From assembly GCA_024180945.1 (NCBI GenBank), contig JAKSGN010000003.1, positions 3,038,001 to 3,102,000 of the forward strand: a stretch of 64,000 bases of DNA. The letters are read 5' to 3'. Origin of the DNA: Macrophomina tecta (taxonomy: Eukaryota > Ascomycota > Dothideomycetes > Botryosphaeriales > Botryosphaeriaceae). Shown piece by piece: positions 36,450-46,426 of this stretch. The position numbers were made by a program, and so were the translations under genes. Numbering within the stretch: the first letter of the stretch is position 1; every line of letters starts with the position of its first letter. The notes beneath the pieces were generated by a model. That model saw nothing but the letters and a program-made list of their open reading frames with translations. It made no database searches and had not been told where the DNA came from.

Positions 36450-37672
36450 TCAAAAGTCGGATGTTCTGAAATCTCTGTTATCTCAGACCTCAAAGAGCTG
36501 GTGTTCCTATATGTCCTGTGGGGTTTGTTTAACTTCTATCACTCTATAGGGAACAGATTCTATATGGGAAAGGTGTTGTTTGCTGCTTCATACGTAATCG
36601 AAACTCCGAGTGCTGCAGCGACTGATGAACAGACAGCAAGCCGTATCAGAGGCGCTGGTGAAAGCTATTTAAAGCCAGATCTAGAAGTGAGCACTGATAG
36701 CATGTCATGGAGATGGTTGACGAATTATACGATACGAATGAGACTGCCACAGCATACGATACAAGAGCGGAGACGAGCACCCTAAACCCCCATGGCGCTG
36801 CTGCTGCCTAATGATCTGTACGGATTATGTCATATGTGCTCGTATTTCGAATGTACACTGTAGGTCGCATTCGGCTGCTAAGATAGACTTCTGCATGCGG
36901 TTATCACCACTCATGCGGTTCCAGGGAGTGCCTCCGGCTTTGTGCATTAGAAATACGAGCACATACAGCATAATTGAGTCTTAGCAGAAAGCCTGCATTG
37001 AAGTGGACACTGATATTACTATCGACCACGAGTTCTGTTGAACCAAACTAGAGAGAAGAAAGGTTGGTTGATTGAAGGAGACAGCCGGCGTTTGCCATAT
37101 GGGCCAAACGCTTGGTGTTGACTAAGCTACTGAAGCAAACAACCTAAACCTAAATCTAAACCGGCTTAGCGGATGCCCTGGAACCTTCCACCCTCCAACA
37201 AGTTCTACACTTAGTTCTGAGAGTGAAGCAGTACGGTTTTTCTAAAGCATGGGTGACGTAAGCGGTGTGCGTGGCCCGAAACGGTAACGGAGCTGAACTC
37301 GAAATGGTATTCCTGTCAACAAACTTACATTCTAAACTTTGAGGAAGAACCTTCAACCATCTTTGATCGAAGGCTCCATGTCTCGATGTCAAGTATAGAT
37401 CCGATTGCAACGTGAATTAGATCATCGTTAGGATACTCCAACAGCTCTAAGGCAAATGCGATGAGTTGAAAGATGACAGAGGTAGCGATGGACTGAAATC
37501 ACACTTAATGCTTCTGTTACAACGGGGCCAAGAAACAGCTGCATCTCTTTTTCAACATGGAGAACCCACGCCGCTGCGGCAAGCTGCTACAGTGCGAGCA
37601 CTTTAGGTGCGGGCCTGCGGGCGTAGGCCCGAGTAGCGTCAACCTGGTGCCATCTAGCCACTGTTTACTATA
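36450..37672. other. Intergenic, AT-richer, no gene seen
   Basis: About 1.2 kb. A minus-strand frame at 37410-37156 has no recognisable domain. Confidence 0.4.
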
Positions 37673-38203
37673 CTAGTCATCCAGAGGTATCTCATTAACC
37701 ATACGCTGCATGGGATCGTGCCTTGGGACCGAATCAACGCCGCTAAAATGTGGGATAATGATGCGGACATTACCAGTAGTGTCCAAAGCGGCAATGTACT
37801 CAACGATATCAAGATACCAGCACGACCGAAGGGACCGTCCGTCTATTTCCTGATCTGCCAGCTGCACATGTAATGAGCGTAGCCCTGGTAGAGTAGCCAT
37901 CGTCATCCAAACTTCTTCACAAGCGGACCTATGGAATGGGGGAAGGAAACCGACGCACGGGTAGATGGTATGCCGGAATAGCCAGAATAGATTGATATGC
38001 TCACTTCGCAAGGTTGGCCGAGAGAGAGCCCACGAGGCCGCGTGTTTGATGGCCGACATCCGTGCCCAGAGGACATCCTGAGAGGTGTTCCCGCCCACTT
38101 TGGGCAAGAGGGTGGAAGATATGTTTTGCCAGGCTGATTGCAGATTCCGGCCAACGATGAGTCTTGAACCAAGGCATAACGCCATATGCAAAACACGAGT
38201 CAC
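37673..38203 (-). pseudogene. Probable fragment of a DUF7730-like fungal protein
   Basis: A 176-codon frame whose first ATG is at 38185. The pattern HINLFWLFRHTIYPC, EEVWMTMATLPGLRSLHVQL and DIVEYIAALDTT resembles the middle and C-terminal part of the large fungal DUF7730 group, in which a helix with a conserved W precedes LRxLxV-type strands. The usual N-terminal segment (RCRRIY...LLY type) is absent and I cannot find it upstream in any frame, so I treat this as a truncated or decayed copy. It could instead be a short intact gene. Confidence 0.4.
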
Positions 38204-38956
38204 TGCCTCGGGCTTCTACGCTGAGTGAGATCTGCCCAGTGTCGTGCTTGACAGCTGCACTTTCCCTGTGCTACTCCGTCACGCGTTCCTATTGCTTCGC
38301 ATCGAGGAAATCACCTGGACGAAGACCCACGGCTCATCGGCGGAATCTGGCCCGGAATCCTTCGTCGTGTGCTTTCTGATCTTTCTTTTTCAGCGAGCCG
38401 AGTCTCTCCAGTATCATGCTGGCGTGGATACAATGGCCGTCCGCAGCCTTGGCAGAACCAGGTCGGTCTCTCAGGAGCTTGAAGTAACCCCCGCATTCGT
38501 ATCAAAGGGCGCAAATGGCGAGATGTCCTCTCCGCCCCCGCATAATCCATTCATGTGGAGGGCGAGCAAAGGACCGTTGGACTCGCCTTGGCGCTTATTC
38601 AGCCCCGAGCCAAGGCAACAAAGGGCGGGCTGGACAGCACGTGCAGCGCGTCAGATCTGCCATAAGCAGCCACGTCCCCCGCTCGACGCGTGTGAACTCA
38701 GGACTCCTCCTTCTAGCCCTCTCTTTAGTATTGGTGACCTCTAGCACGGCCCTCTCGAGGGTTTTACACCTCATCGCGCGCAACAGTTCCCAAAATCTCC
38801 GCAAGTATGTCGATCACCCGCATTCCCGCTGCCCACAACACCACAAAGAAGGCGCGTCTTTAATCAGCTCCATTAGCTCTACACTTCAGCCCCTCCCTCC
38901 CTCACACCCTCCGAGAAACAACGCCAACAACAACACCAACACCAACAATCACAGCC
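38204..38956. other. Intergenic, no gene seen
   Basis: Contains frames without domains. The last 60 bp are AACA-rich leader sequence of the DUF4267 gene. Confidence 0.4.
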
Positions 38957-39415
38957 ATGTCTGCCTCCCCCTCCCCCCTCATCGTCCTCGGCGGCAATCT
39001 GGTCGGCACCGCCGTCTTCGGCGCCATCCTCAATGCCCTCTTCGGCCCCAAGCGCGCCCTTACCAGCGGCGCCGGCATCTTCGGCACCATCTTCATCGGC
39101 TTTGGCATCAACGCCATCCTGCGCCCCGAACACGCGCTCTCCTTCTTCGAGTGGGACTACCCCGCCGAGCCCGCCAGCCGCGAGTTGCTCGACCGCGTCA
39201 TGATCATCTACGGAGCGCGCGACATGTTCATGGGCGTGGCGATATATGCCGCCGCGCTCTTCGGGAGCAGGAAGGCGTTAGGTGCGATTTTGATTGCAGC
39301 AGGCGCGACTGCGGGCGTGGATGGATTGGTTTGTAAGATGTCGGAAGGGGGTGAGTGGGCTCATTGGGGGTATGCGCCCATGCTGACGGCGGTGGGGGTG
39401 TTGTTGATGCGCTGA
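38957..39415 (+). CDS. DUF4267-type small integral membrane protein
   Basis: Single exon, 152 residues, with the ATG right after a typical CAACA-rich leader. Four hydrophobic segments are visible: about 7-28, 35-55, 90-112 and 130-150. The core motif GFGINAILRPEHALSFFEW is followed by MIIYGARDMFMGVAIYAA and ends with WAHWGYAPMLTAVGVLLM, the pattern of fungal DUF4267 proteins. These are small four-helix membrane proteins of unknown function, sometimes found near metabolic genes. Length is normal for the family. Membrane localisation is secure; role is not known. Confidence 0.88.
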   Translation: MSASPSPLIVLGGNLVGTAVFGAILNALFGPKRALTSGAGIFGTIFIGFGINAILRPEHALSFFEWDYPAEPASRELLDRVMIIYGARDMFMGVAIYAAALFGSRKALGAILIAAGATAGVDGLVCKMSEGGEWAHWGYAPMLTAVGVLLMR

Positions 39416-40835
39416 TTGCGATTTCGGGGGTCTGGAATGCCTGGTTCCCCCTGGTGGCGCGAATGCAGGCATACATATGCATCTCTGATCTTCACGGTAC
39501 AGAACTAAGAGGAACTGTGTTGTGAAAGGACCTCTGCAGTGTTTTCTCGCCTTTGCTGATTGACTACCTCAAGTGCGGATTCAGGGCTGCCTCGCTTCGT
39601 TCCAAACACGATGTCAGAATTCGCAGAACGCTCTCGCACAGGGGCAGAAGAACGTTCTACGGCTGTGAGCATGAGATATAACCGCTTGCCGATCGCTCGT
39701 GGAAGGCATGCGGCTAAGACTTGGCCGAGCTGCTGGCCATTAGTACGGGGCTCAAACTCGAGCAGCTGATGCTTTCTAGGTTGTCGGATAGGTCGATGGG
39801 AAGCATACCTTTACCAGCAGAATCTCAAGATGACTTGCGGCAGTCCGCTGGTTGCGAAGGGCACGGCGTCTTCTGCGAGGGAGCTGGGGCAGGAGGATGA
39901 GGCCAAAGGGATTATGTAGGTTCGATTCGGTTATCGTTGCAACAGGCAGACAGGTCTCGATCTCGGGGTGTTGAAGGAGCAGGAAGCCGTTTAGGTAAAG
40001 TGGTGCTACGTTGCGTTTTCCCATCCCCTCGAGAGCTCGCCGCCGGGTTGGTGTTGCGCGCAAACCGCAGTGGTCCTTCGGGACGTAGACCACGCCCGTC
40101 GCTAGATCCAAGGCACGACCGCTCTCGTTTGCCGGAGGCGGGCTCTAGATTGACTTGCAGAGCCTGTCCGTACATCAGGGCAATCCAACGCTGGCACTCG
40201 CGAGGGGAAAAGTCTCAGGCTCGGGACGTAGCGTTTCACTGCTTGCCGCCCGCAGACGAATTCAACCGTCAGCTGCATGCCTCTTTTTCGTCGAAGTGGT
40301 CGTGACGGGTGAGAGCCCAGCGCTCAGAGAAGCCCACGGGAGGACGCGTTCAGCAGACATCGCGGCCGAGGTGTGCCAGTGAGGAGGAGTTGCAGCCTTG
40401 TGCCGCGCACGCGCTTCCTACCTGACGGGCATGCGCCCAATGCTCCGGCCCAACTATTTCTGGCAAAAGCTGCGCTCTGGTCGGCAAATGGGAATACGCG
40501 GTAGGAAGGCGCTAAGGCATCCCCATGCCAATAGCCGATCCCTCGCAGCTTCACTGTTTCTATCTCCGTCTCCATTTCCCCACAATTTCTATTGCGGCTC
40601 CAGACGAGGAACACGAGGAAAAGCGCGACGAGCTCGTCATCCCACACGCGTGATGGCCTGCAGCGCCAAGCCCTCTCGCGACTTCTGCCCTTGAGACCGC
40701 TTGATATGAATCCTTCCACGCCACCTCGGGTCTCCAATGTAGCTTCTTATTCCACGACATCCCCCGCACGCGCCGCCGTCGAGGCATCCCTGTTTCCTCC
40801 ATCTCAGGTCTGCTCCGCCCTTCTGGTCGTTGAAC
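39416..40835. other. Intergenic; one possible relic on the minus strand
   Basis: 1.4 kb without a supported gene. On the minus strand around 40130-39790 a frame containing ALDLATGVVYVPKDHCG and VAPLYLNGFLLLQHP looks protein-like. It has no start, no clear upstream exon and no family I can name. Confidence 0.35.
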
Positions 40836-42059
40836 ATGCTACCCCGCCTTTGCCGGCTTGCCATTCCGCTCTGCGTGGTCGCCTTCCTCCAGGGCCTCGT
40901 ATCGGCCGCTTGCGAGTGCGGGTACTCGGTCAACACAACAACAGATCCACAGCATGCTGTGTGGACTGACCTACTGGAAACCGATTTCCTACACCTGGAT
41001 AGTCTCAAAGGCGTAGGCTGGCTGCCACAGGTCTACAACACCACCCCTGCAAACGAGCAAAGCAAATATGGCAAAATGGCTTCTCGGGACAATGTCATAC
41101 CAAACCCTCTGAAACACTCGCAGGACTGGGCCGGAGAATCAGTCAACGGCGGCGACCCAGGCCTCCAGCTCGTGGTACGCTCGCAGGCTGTGGATGAAAT
41201 GGTCACCTTCGGCGAGGTTGCAACGAGAACTCGGGCAGACATGCTTTACGGTAGTTTCCGCATAGCCATGAAAGCGACGACTGTGCCGGGCACATGTGCC
41301 GCATTCTTCTGGGTAGGCGATTCGCGGCAAAAGACGGTCGTACCGAACGGAAAGCTTACTATGCAACCGCAGTTCCGGAACAACTCAATGGAAGTAGACA
41401 TGGAATTACTCTCGGCGCAGTTCAACTCCACCTCCAGCCCTCTCAATCTCGCCATCCACACGCCTGAATCAGCCGCCAATGGCTTCGACGCTGCCAAGAC
41501 ACCTGGCTTCGCCATCCACCAACTCCCTTTTCGGCCAGACGAGGGCTTCCACGAGTACCGCTTCGACTGGCTGCCTGATCGTGTCTCATTTTACGCCGAT
41601 GGCATTTGGCTGAGTGACTTGAACACCACCGTACCGAACAGTCCTGGCGTCCTTGTGATCAACCACTGGAGCAACGGAAATCCGAACTGGTCCGCCGGCC
41701 CGCCGGTTGAAGACGCCGTCCTGACTATCTCGTATGTCAAGGCATACTTCAATTCGTCAGACACACAGCGCCAGAATGACTTTTCCAAACGCTGCTCAGA
41801 GAATGCGACTGCAATAGCCAGCAGCGTCTGTCAGATCCCCGATCAAACCATCGCCCCAGATACTGCTGGCCCTGATGGCAACGCCACGGCCAAGACGTTC
41901 TTCTTCTCGGACGACCCGCAAAATACGCAGAATCAGACCGTCTTCAGTGACTGGCCAAGCACCGCCCACGCTATCGCACCAAGACAGCTCTTCGGCTCCT
42001 TTCCCATGGCCGTCATGGTGGCCTTTGCTTATTCCATCACATCCGCTCTGCTGGCATAA
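40836..42059 (+). CDS. GH16-family glucanase-like protein, probably GPI-anchored
   Basis: Single exon, 407 residues; the start is the first ATG, opening a signal peptide (1 to about 24, ending VSA). The GH16 jelly-roll fold is indicated by GSFRIAMKATTVPGTCAAFFW, the catalytic motif EVDME (Glu186, Asp188, Glu190), HEYRFDWLPDRVSFYADG and VINHWSNGNPNWSAGPP. A Ser/Thr/Asn-rich tail and a final hydrophobic segment (MAVMVAFAYSITSALLA) fit a GPI-attachment signal. Family members cut or transfer beta-1,3(4)-glucan chains in the cell wall. The N-terminus ACECGYSVN matches the secreted fungal GH16 group whose members often have uncertain substrates. Many NxS/T sites suggest glycosylation. All catalytic residues are present. 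Confidence 0.92.
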   Translation: MLPRLCRLAIPLCVVAFLQGLVSAACECGYSVNTTTDPQHAVWTDLLETDFLHLDSLKGVGWLPQVYNTTPANEQSKYGKMASRDNVIPNPLKHSQDWAGESVNGGDPGLQLVVRSQAVDEMVTFGEVATRTRADMLYGSFRIAMKATTVPGTCAAFFWVGDSRQKTVVPNGKLTMQPQFRNNSMEVDMELLSAQFNSTSSPLNLAIHTPESAANGFDAAKTPGFAIHQLPFRPDEGFHEYRFDWLPDRVSFYADGIWLSDLNTTVPNSPGVLVINHWSNGNPNWSAGPPVEDAVLTISYVKAYFNSSDTQRQNDFSKRCSENATAIASSVCQIPDQTIAPDTAGPDGNATAKTFFFSDDPQNTQNQTVFSDWPSTAHAIAPRQLFGSFPMAVMVAFAYSITSALLA

Positions 42060-42494
42060 TTCAATTGCAGCACTTACCTATCTTAGTGTCTAATCAATGT
42101 ACGTAGCTTAGCACAGTAGTCCGTACACCACATGAGCACAAACTTCCCCCGCAATTCTCGTGAGCACAACACATCTCCGTTCAAACCACAGCCTGAAAAG
42201 CACCTCCCCTCCCCACACACTGCCAACGCCGTGGCCGCCGCCAGTGATCCAACCACCGGAAGAACCAACTGTGGCTGGCGTGCCGCCGGCAACGACTCGA
42301 TTGTTTGCGCCTGCGAACCGATACGGATCCTGAAAAAGCTCGCCAGCGCCATATGTGATTGTGTCCCCCCACAAGTGATGGGCAGCGCTCAGGAGTGAAG
42401 TCTGCATCGAGCTGCGGTGGCCGCCGATTTTTGTGAGTCCTGGTAAAAGTCAGAATTAACATATCGTTTTTTACCGTTAGAGAAAGCTTTCTTA
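42060..42494. other. Intergenic, no gene seen
   Basis: 3' flank of the GH16 gene. The FAD-oxidase relic stops at its right edge. Confidence 0.4.
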
Positions 42495-43060
42495 CTACAG
42501 CGCCAGAGGTTCAGCTCGCGCACTGCGACCTTGGTAATCATGGTCAATATTCTTTACAACCAGCGGAATGTTCTGGTTTCGTGCGAATTCAAGCCCAGCT
42601 TGGATGTCTTCGGCACTGGAAACATCGATGTGATGGTCTGGAATACTTCCCAGTTGGCAATCTCTTGTGATCGACGGCATCGTATCGACTGGGCCAATGG
42701 GGTCCAGTGAATAGCTGTGCTCCTTGGCTTGGTATGAAGCTTACTTGTCCTGATTCAGAGTAAGCCCGGCTCCATTAATTGACAAGAAAGGCATCAGAAT
42801 AGAACGCGGAGAACTTACAGTCATGTAGCCTCCGAACTGACTAACGAAGAAGGAGGCGTTCCCTTTCTGCCTTTGGACCTCGGTACATCTTTGAGGTCTA
42901 CGGTATTTTCATGTCCTTCGTATCTGATGAAGCAAGGCTTCGGTATGGGCCCACCAACATCGACTCTCCTTCCAACAGTGACAGTCAGGGCTCCCCATCG
43001 CTTTGGCTAACATTGTTGATGAAGAGCTTCCCAGGTTTATCTTGCGAAAGATTGGGTGGG
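42495..43060 (-). pseudogene. Decayed FAD-linked (berberine-bridge type) oxidase, 5' part only
   Basis: Minus-strand segments in different frames match the N-terminal third of fungal FAD_binding_4/BBE oxidases: IPKPCFIRYEGHE (about 42945-42905), NASFFVSQFGGYMT (about 42855-42820), a GTAAGT donor, then ITRDCQLGSIPDHHIDVSS and EDIQAGLEFARNQNIPLVVKN. The family's FAD-contact stretch VVKNTGHDY is altered to VVKNIDHDY. Frameshifts and stops separate the pieces, and homology ends at a stop at 42495, so the substrate domain and C-terminus are missing. In family members this domain binds FAD covalently for oxidation reactions; this copy cannot work. The hAT element lies 0.6 kb away. Confidence 0.6.
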
Positions 43061-43685
43061 ATGCTGGTAAGGAAAAAAGAGAGGATGCCGTTCTTCGCAA
43101 GCATATTTGGCAGCAATAGGGCGAACATACTGGCCCTTCTCAAGCCGTACTCTCTAATACTTGTACTAAATCGTGCACAATAGGACGGCAGACGCTTGAA
43201 CCTGATATGGTGTAAGAATATCTCGTACGGAGATCCAAGGCACAGAGTGATTATACAGGATGTTGCTTGGCTCCACTTTAGCCTCGAAGGTATGCGCATC
43301 AAGAAGAGCGTGAGTAGGAGTTGGTGGATAATTAGTAGGGTCAAGCCCCTGCATCCTGGTGGACCTACGAACTGCCGAGGCTCGACCACAGAAATTCATC
43401 AGAGTGCGCTATATTTGAGCTTCTAGAATGTTTCAAATGGAAAGATTCCTCATCCGAACAAACCGATAAGCTTGGCAATCAACAAAATATCGAACCTTGA
43501 ACGGAGACCGTAATTTGCTGTACACTTGTGGCAGTTCTCGAGACCGGGAATGATGATGTGTTTCTGACCATCCCTTTTTTTTCCGTACTGTCATCTTGAC
43601 CGGCGGGCTAAGAAAAGCTCGAAATGCAGTCATGAGTCCCTGCGGATGGCCTAACTTCTGGTTGCCAGGTCTAAGTGCATACTGC
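43061..43685. other. Left flank of the hAT element, no gene seen
   Basis: Short frames only. It may contain more remnants of the oxidase relic, but I cannot align them. Confidence 0.35.
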
Positions 43686-43693
43686 AGACCGCC
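43686..43693. repeat. Target-site duplication, left copy (AGACCGCC)
   Basis: The 8 bp AGACCGCC directly precede the left inverted repeat and recur exactly after the right one. Eight-bp duplications are diagnostic of hAT insertion. Confidence 0.93.
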
Positions 43694-43737
43694 CAGACAT
43701 CCCAGTAATAAATATATATTTATTATTAAGGGCATAT

Positions 43738-43785
43738 TTATTGTTAAGCTTTTCCATAAGGATAATAATATAGACGCTGCCAATA
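43738..43785 (+). repeat. hAT subterminal repeat, left copy
   Basis: Shares TTG-TAAGCTT, GATAATAATAT and CTGCCAAT-AATA in the same order and spacing with 46321-46369. Such subterminal copies are often transposase-binding sites in hAT elements. Confidence 0.6.
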
Positions 43786-44022
43786 AATATATATTGTTAA
43801 CTATTAATAATATAGGCCCACTATTTTCCAGCGCCAATTCCCCCAGAGTGTTTCAGATTAAATTGCAGTCTTGTACGCATATTACTGCTTATCAGGCCTC
43901 TAGATAGGAGGTGAACTCCAATGTTTGTAACTCCTAGCAACCGAAACTGCTGCCTCGCCATACCCGTCACGTTGCAAGTACGCAGTTCGTAATACATCAG
44001 CGACATATCTCTACACACGACA

Positions 44023-46316
44023 ATGGACGTCAACATATCCTCACTGCCCCAATCCAATGCCCCGTCAAGTTCTTCCTCCGTGGTACCCTCTGACAGTGCC
44101 TCACAAGTTGCCAGCACACTGTCAGAACCCGAGGCATCGTCAGCTCAGCATACGGTCAAGAGACGGAAACTGAGAGCCACATTAACATGGGATCACTTTC
44201 GAGAAGCTCAAGGCGACGAGCCACGTACTATGAGCGGGAAATTACTTCACTACTGCACGCGTTGTCGCAATCCATCCTGGTCAACCCACATATCTGGCAA
44301 CGCCCGCTATCATCTCGAGAAGGCTCATCACATACTTGTTCGAGAGGATTCAAAATCTCAAAACAGGCGCCAACTAGCCATCGAAAATGCCTTCGCAAGA
44401 ACAACCGGCAAGCGGCTGCAGCAAGTCAGGGAGAATGAGATGAACACTCTACGGAGTGTAATCAATGTCGATGCCTTTCGAGAGGCACAGATGTTGCTAT
44501 CCGCACATAAACATTTACCGCTCAACTTCGTAACCTGGCCGGAATACCAGGCACTTCTGGCCGCGATAAACCCTGCCGTTGAAGAGTTCCTAACTGATTC
44601 CGGTAGCACAGTTGCGGCGGACTTGGATAGGGCCTACGATGCGCATCAACAATCCGTAAAGGAATGGCTAGAACGTGCCCGGAGCCTCGTACACATTGCT
44701 ATGGACGTATGGCCTTCTCCTCAGCGGAAGGCCTATATCGCTGTTCACGCCCAATGGGTTGACGAGGCCTACAAACCTCGGAAAGCATTGCTAGGGCTAC
44801 CAAACCTCCGCCGCTCTCACGCCGGCACGGCTATGGCACCTCACTTGATGACGATTATCCGACAGTACCACTTAGCGCCCCGAATCGGCTACTTCACTGG
44901 GGACAATGACGCAAAGAATGACACCTGTCTCCGCCAACTTGCTGTTGAGCTGTCGCAAGAGTACGGCCTTACACTTGACCCAGTGTCCTCTCGAACGCGG
45001 TGTGCCGGCCACATCATTAACTTGTCCCTTCAAGCCTTTCTCTTTGCAACTAGTGAGGACGCTCTGCAGGCCGCAATTGCGCAGGCGCAACACGAGGTAA
45101 ATGATGTAACAGTTGCGGACGCGTTACACGACCAAATTCAGTCGAACACTTGTCACAAGAGTCACGACAGGCGCAAGAAACGCCATGACACTGCCGGCTG
45201 GCGGAGCATCGGCCCAATGGGTAAACCCCACAACATTGCGGTGTTCATCCGTAATTCCACAGTGCGCAACGATGCATGGGATGACATTGCAGAAAAGGCG
45301 CTTGGAATTGACAATATCACCCGTTGGAACTCATGGTTCAAGTTGCTTGATGCGGCTATCAGCCAAGAGGGTCCATTGTCAATATTCCTCAACCAATACC
45401 ACAACGAGCTGGAAGACGACATCCTCACACATGATGATTGGCAAGTACTCAAAATGACTCACGAGTTCTTGCAGCCGTTTTACCAAGCGACCTTGGAGCA
45501 GCAAATGGAGTGGGCATCAATAGATCAGGTGCTAGAGAATATGGATATTCTTTTCATGCAGTTTGAGAATGCCAAGGTAAGCCATGGACGGCTCGATCGA
45601 TTACCAGACCTGGACTGATGTTAAAGCAGGGCAAATACGCCAGCAACGCGCGTATGGTTCATTCCATTCACATGGGTTGGTGGGTTCTCTCGAAGTATTA
45701 TGAAGAGAGTGACAGAAACCCAATATATGCCACGGCATTATTGCTCCATCCAGAAAAGCGCCGGAGGTACCTTGACCGCCACTGGGCAGAGGAATGGAGG
45801 CAGACCGCTATTGCTGGTGCACGGCAGCATTGGGCGAAGTACAAGGACCGGCCACTCCCGTCGGAGTCCGCGGCTCGGCTGAACGACGAACGACGGGAAG
45901 TAACACCGTACGAGCGTATCAAGCAGTCAATGAGTGTCTTGGATGAACCCGGAGATGAGGATGAATTCGAAAAATTCGTCAATTCTCCGCCAAGACCTAT
46001 GACGACCAAAACACCGCTTGAATGGTGGTGTCGAGAAGAACAGAGGATTGAGTATCCACGTTTACACCAATTGGCCATTGACATACTAAGTGTGCCGGCG
46101 ATGTCCGACGATCCGGAACGGGTATTCTCTTGCGCAAGGCGGACAATTTCTTGGGACAGGGCACGGCTCTCGCCTGATACTATCGAGAAGCTTCAATGCC
46201 TGAGCAACTGGGTGAAGAATGACTTGGTCCGCAAAGTCTACGTGGCAGTAGATGGTAAGGTCATGGATATTGCTGGCGGCAACGACGACATGCATGGCGC
46301 TTCAGTTTTATATTAA
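44023..46316 (+). CDS. hAT transposase with BED zinc finger
   Basis: Exons 44023-45576 and 45630-46316 give 746 residues; the 53-nt intron contains stops, so splicing is required. A BED-type finger lies at about 57-105 (TWDHF, CTRC, HLEKAH). The RNase-H-like core has the first Asp in HIAMDVWPSP, the second in YFTGDNDAKND, then the conserved RCAGHIINLSLQAFLF and NITRWNSW. The C-terminal dimerisation domain holds PLEWWCREE and VPAMSDDPERVFSCARRTIS with the third acidic residue region, then LSPDTIEKLQCLSNWVKNDL. It should act in the nucleus, cutting at the element ends and inserting with 8-bp duplication. All recognisable catalytic and dimerisation blocks are intact. The start ATG gives a Ser-rich N-terminal tail of about 45 residues. 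Confidence 0.95.
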
Positions 46317-46320
46317 TAAT

Positions 46321-46369
46321 TATTGATAAGCTTAGCAATCGATAATAATATTAGGATCTGCCAATGAAT
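46321..46369 (+). repeat. hAT subterminal repeat, right copy
   Basis: Direct-orientation partner of 43738-43785, roughly three quarters identical by eye. Confidence 0.6.
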
Positions 46370-46418
46370 ACATAAGAATATGTCAATATTATGTATTTAT
46401 TTATTATTGGGATGTCTG

Positions 46419-46426
46419 AGACCGCC
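46419..46426. repeat. Target-site duplication, right copy (AGACCGCC)
   Basis: Exact copy of the 8 bp at 43686-43693, directly after the right terminal inverted repeat. Confidence 0.93.

Larger units (their letters stand above)
43694..46418 (+). mobile_element. Complete hAT-superfamily DNA transposon, 2,725 bp
   Basis: Bounded by CAGACATCCCA...TGGGATGTCTG. The terminal inverted repeats match over 21 bp with one mismatch (left CAGACATCCCAGTAATAAAT, right complement CAGACATCCCAATAATAAAT). Both ends abut identical 8-bp duplications (43686-43693 and 46419-46426). The interior is one transposase gene with one intron and AT-rich subterminal regions. Each subterminal region holds a related segment of about 50 bp (43738-43785 and 46321-46369), both in the same orientation. 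No stop or frameshift breaks the coding region, so it looks young and possibly autonomous. Confidence 0.95.

Noticed and set aside
39910..39935. B-box-like GGTTCGATTCG
   Set aside because: Ten of eleven positions match, but no cloverleaf can be folded upstream.
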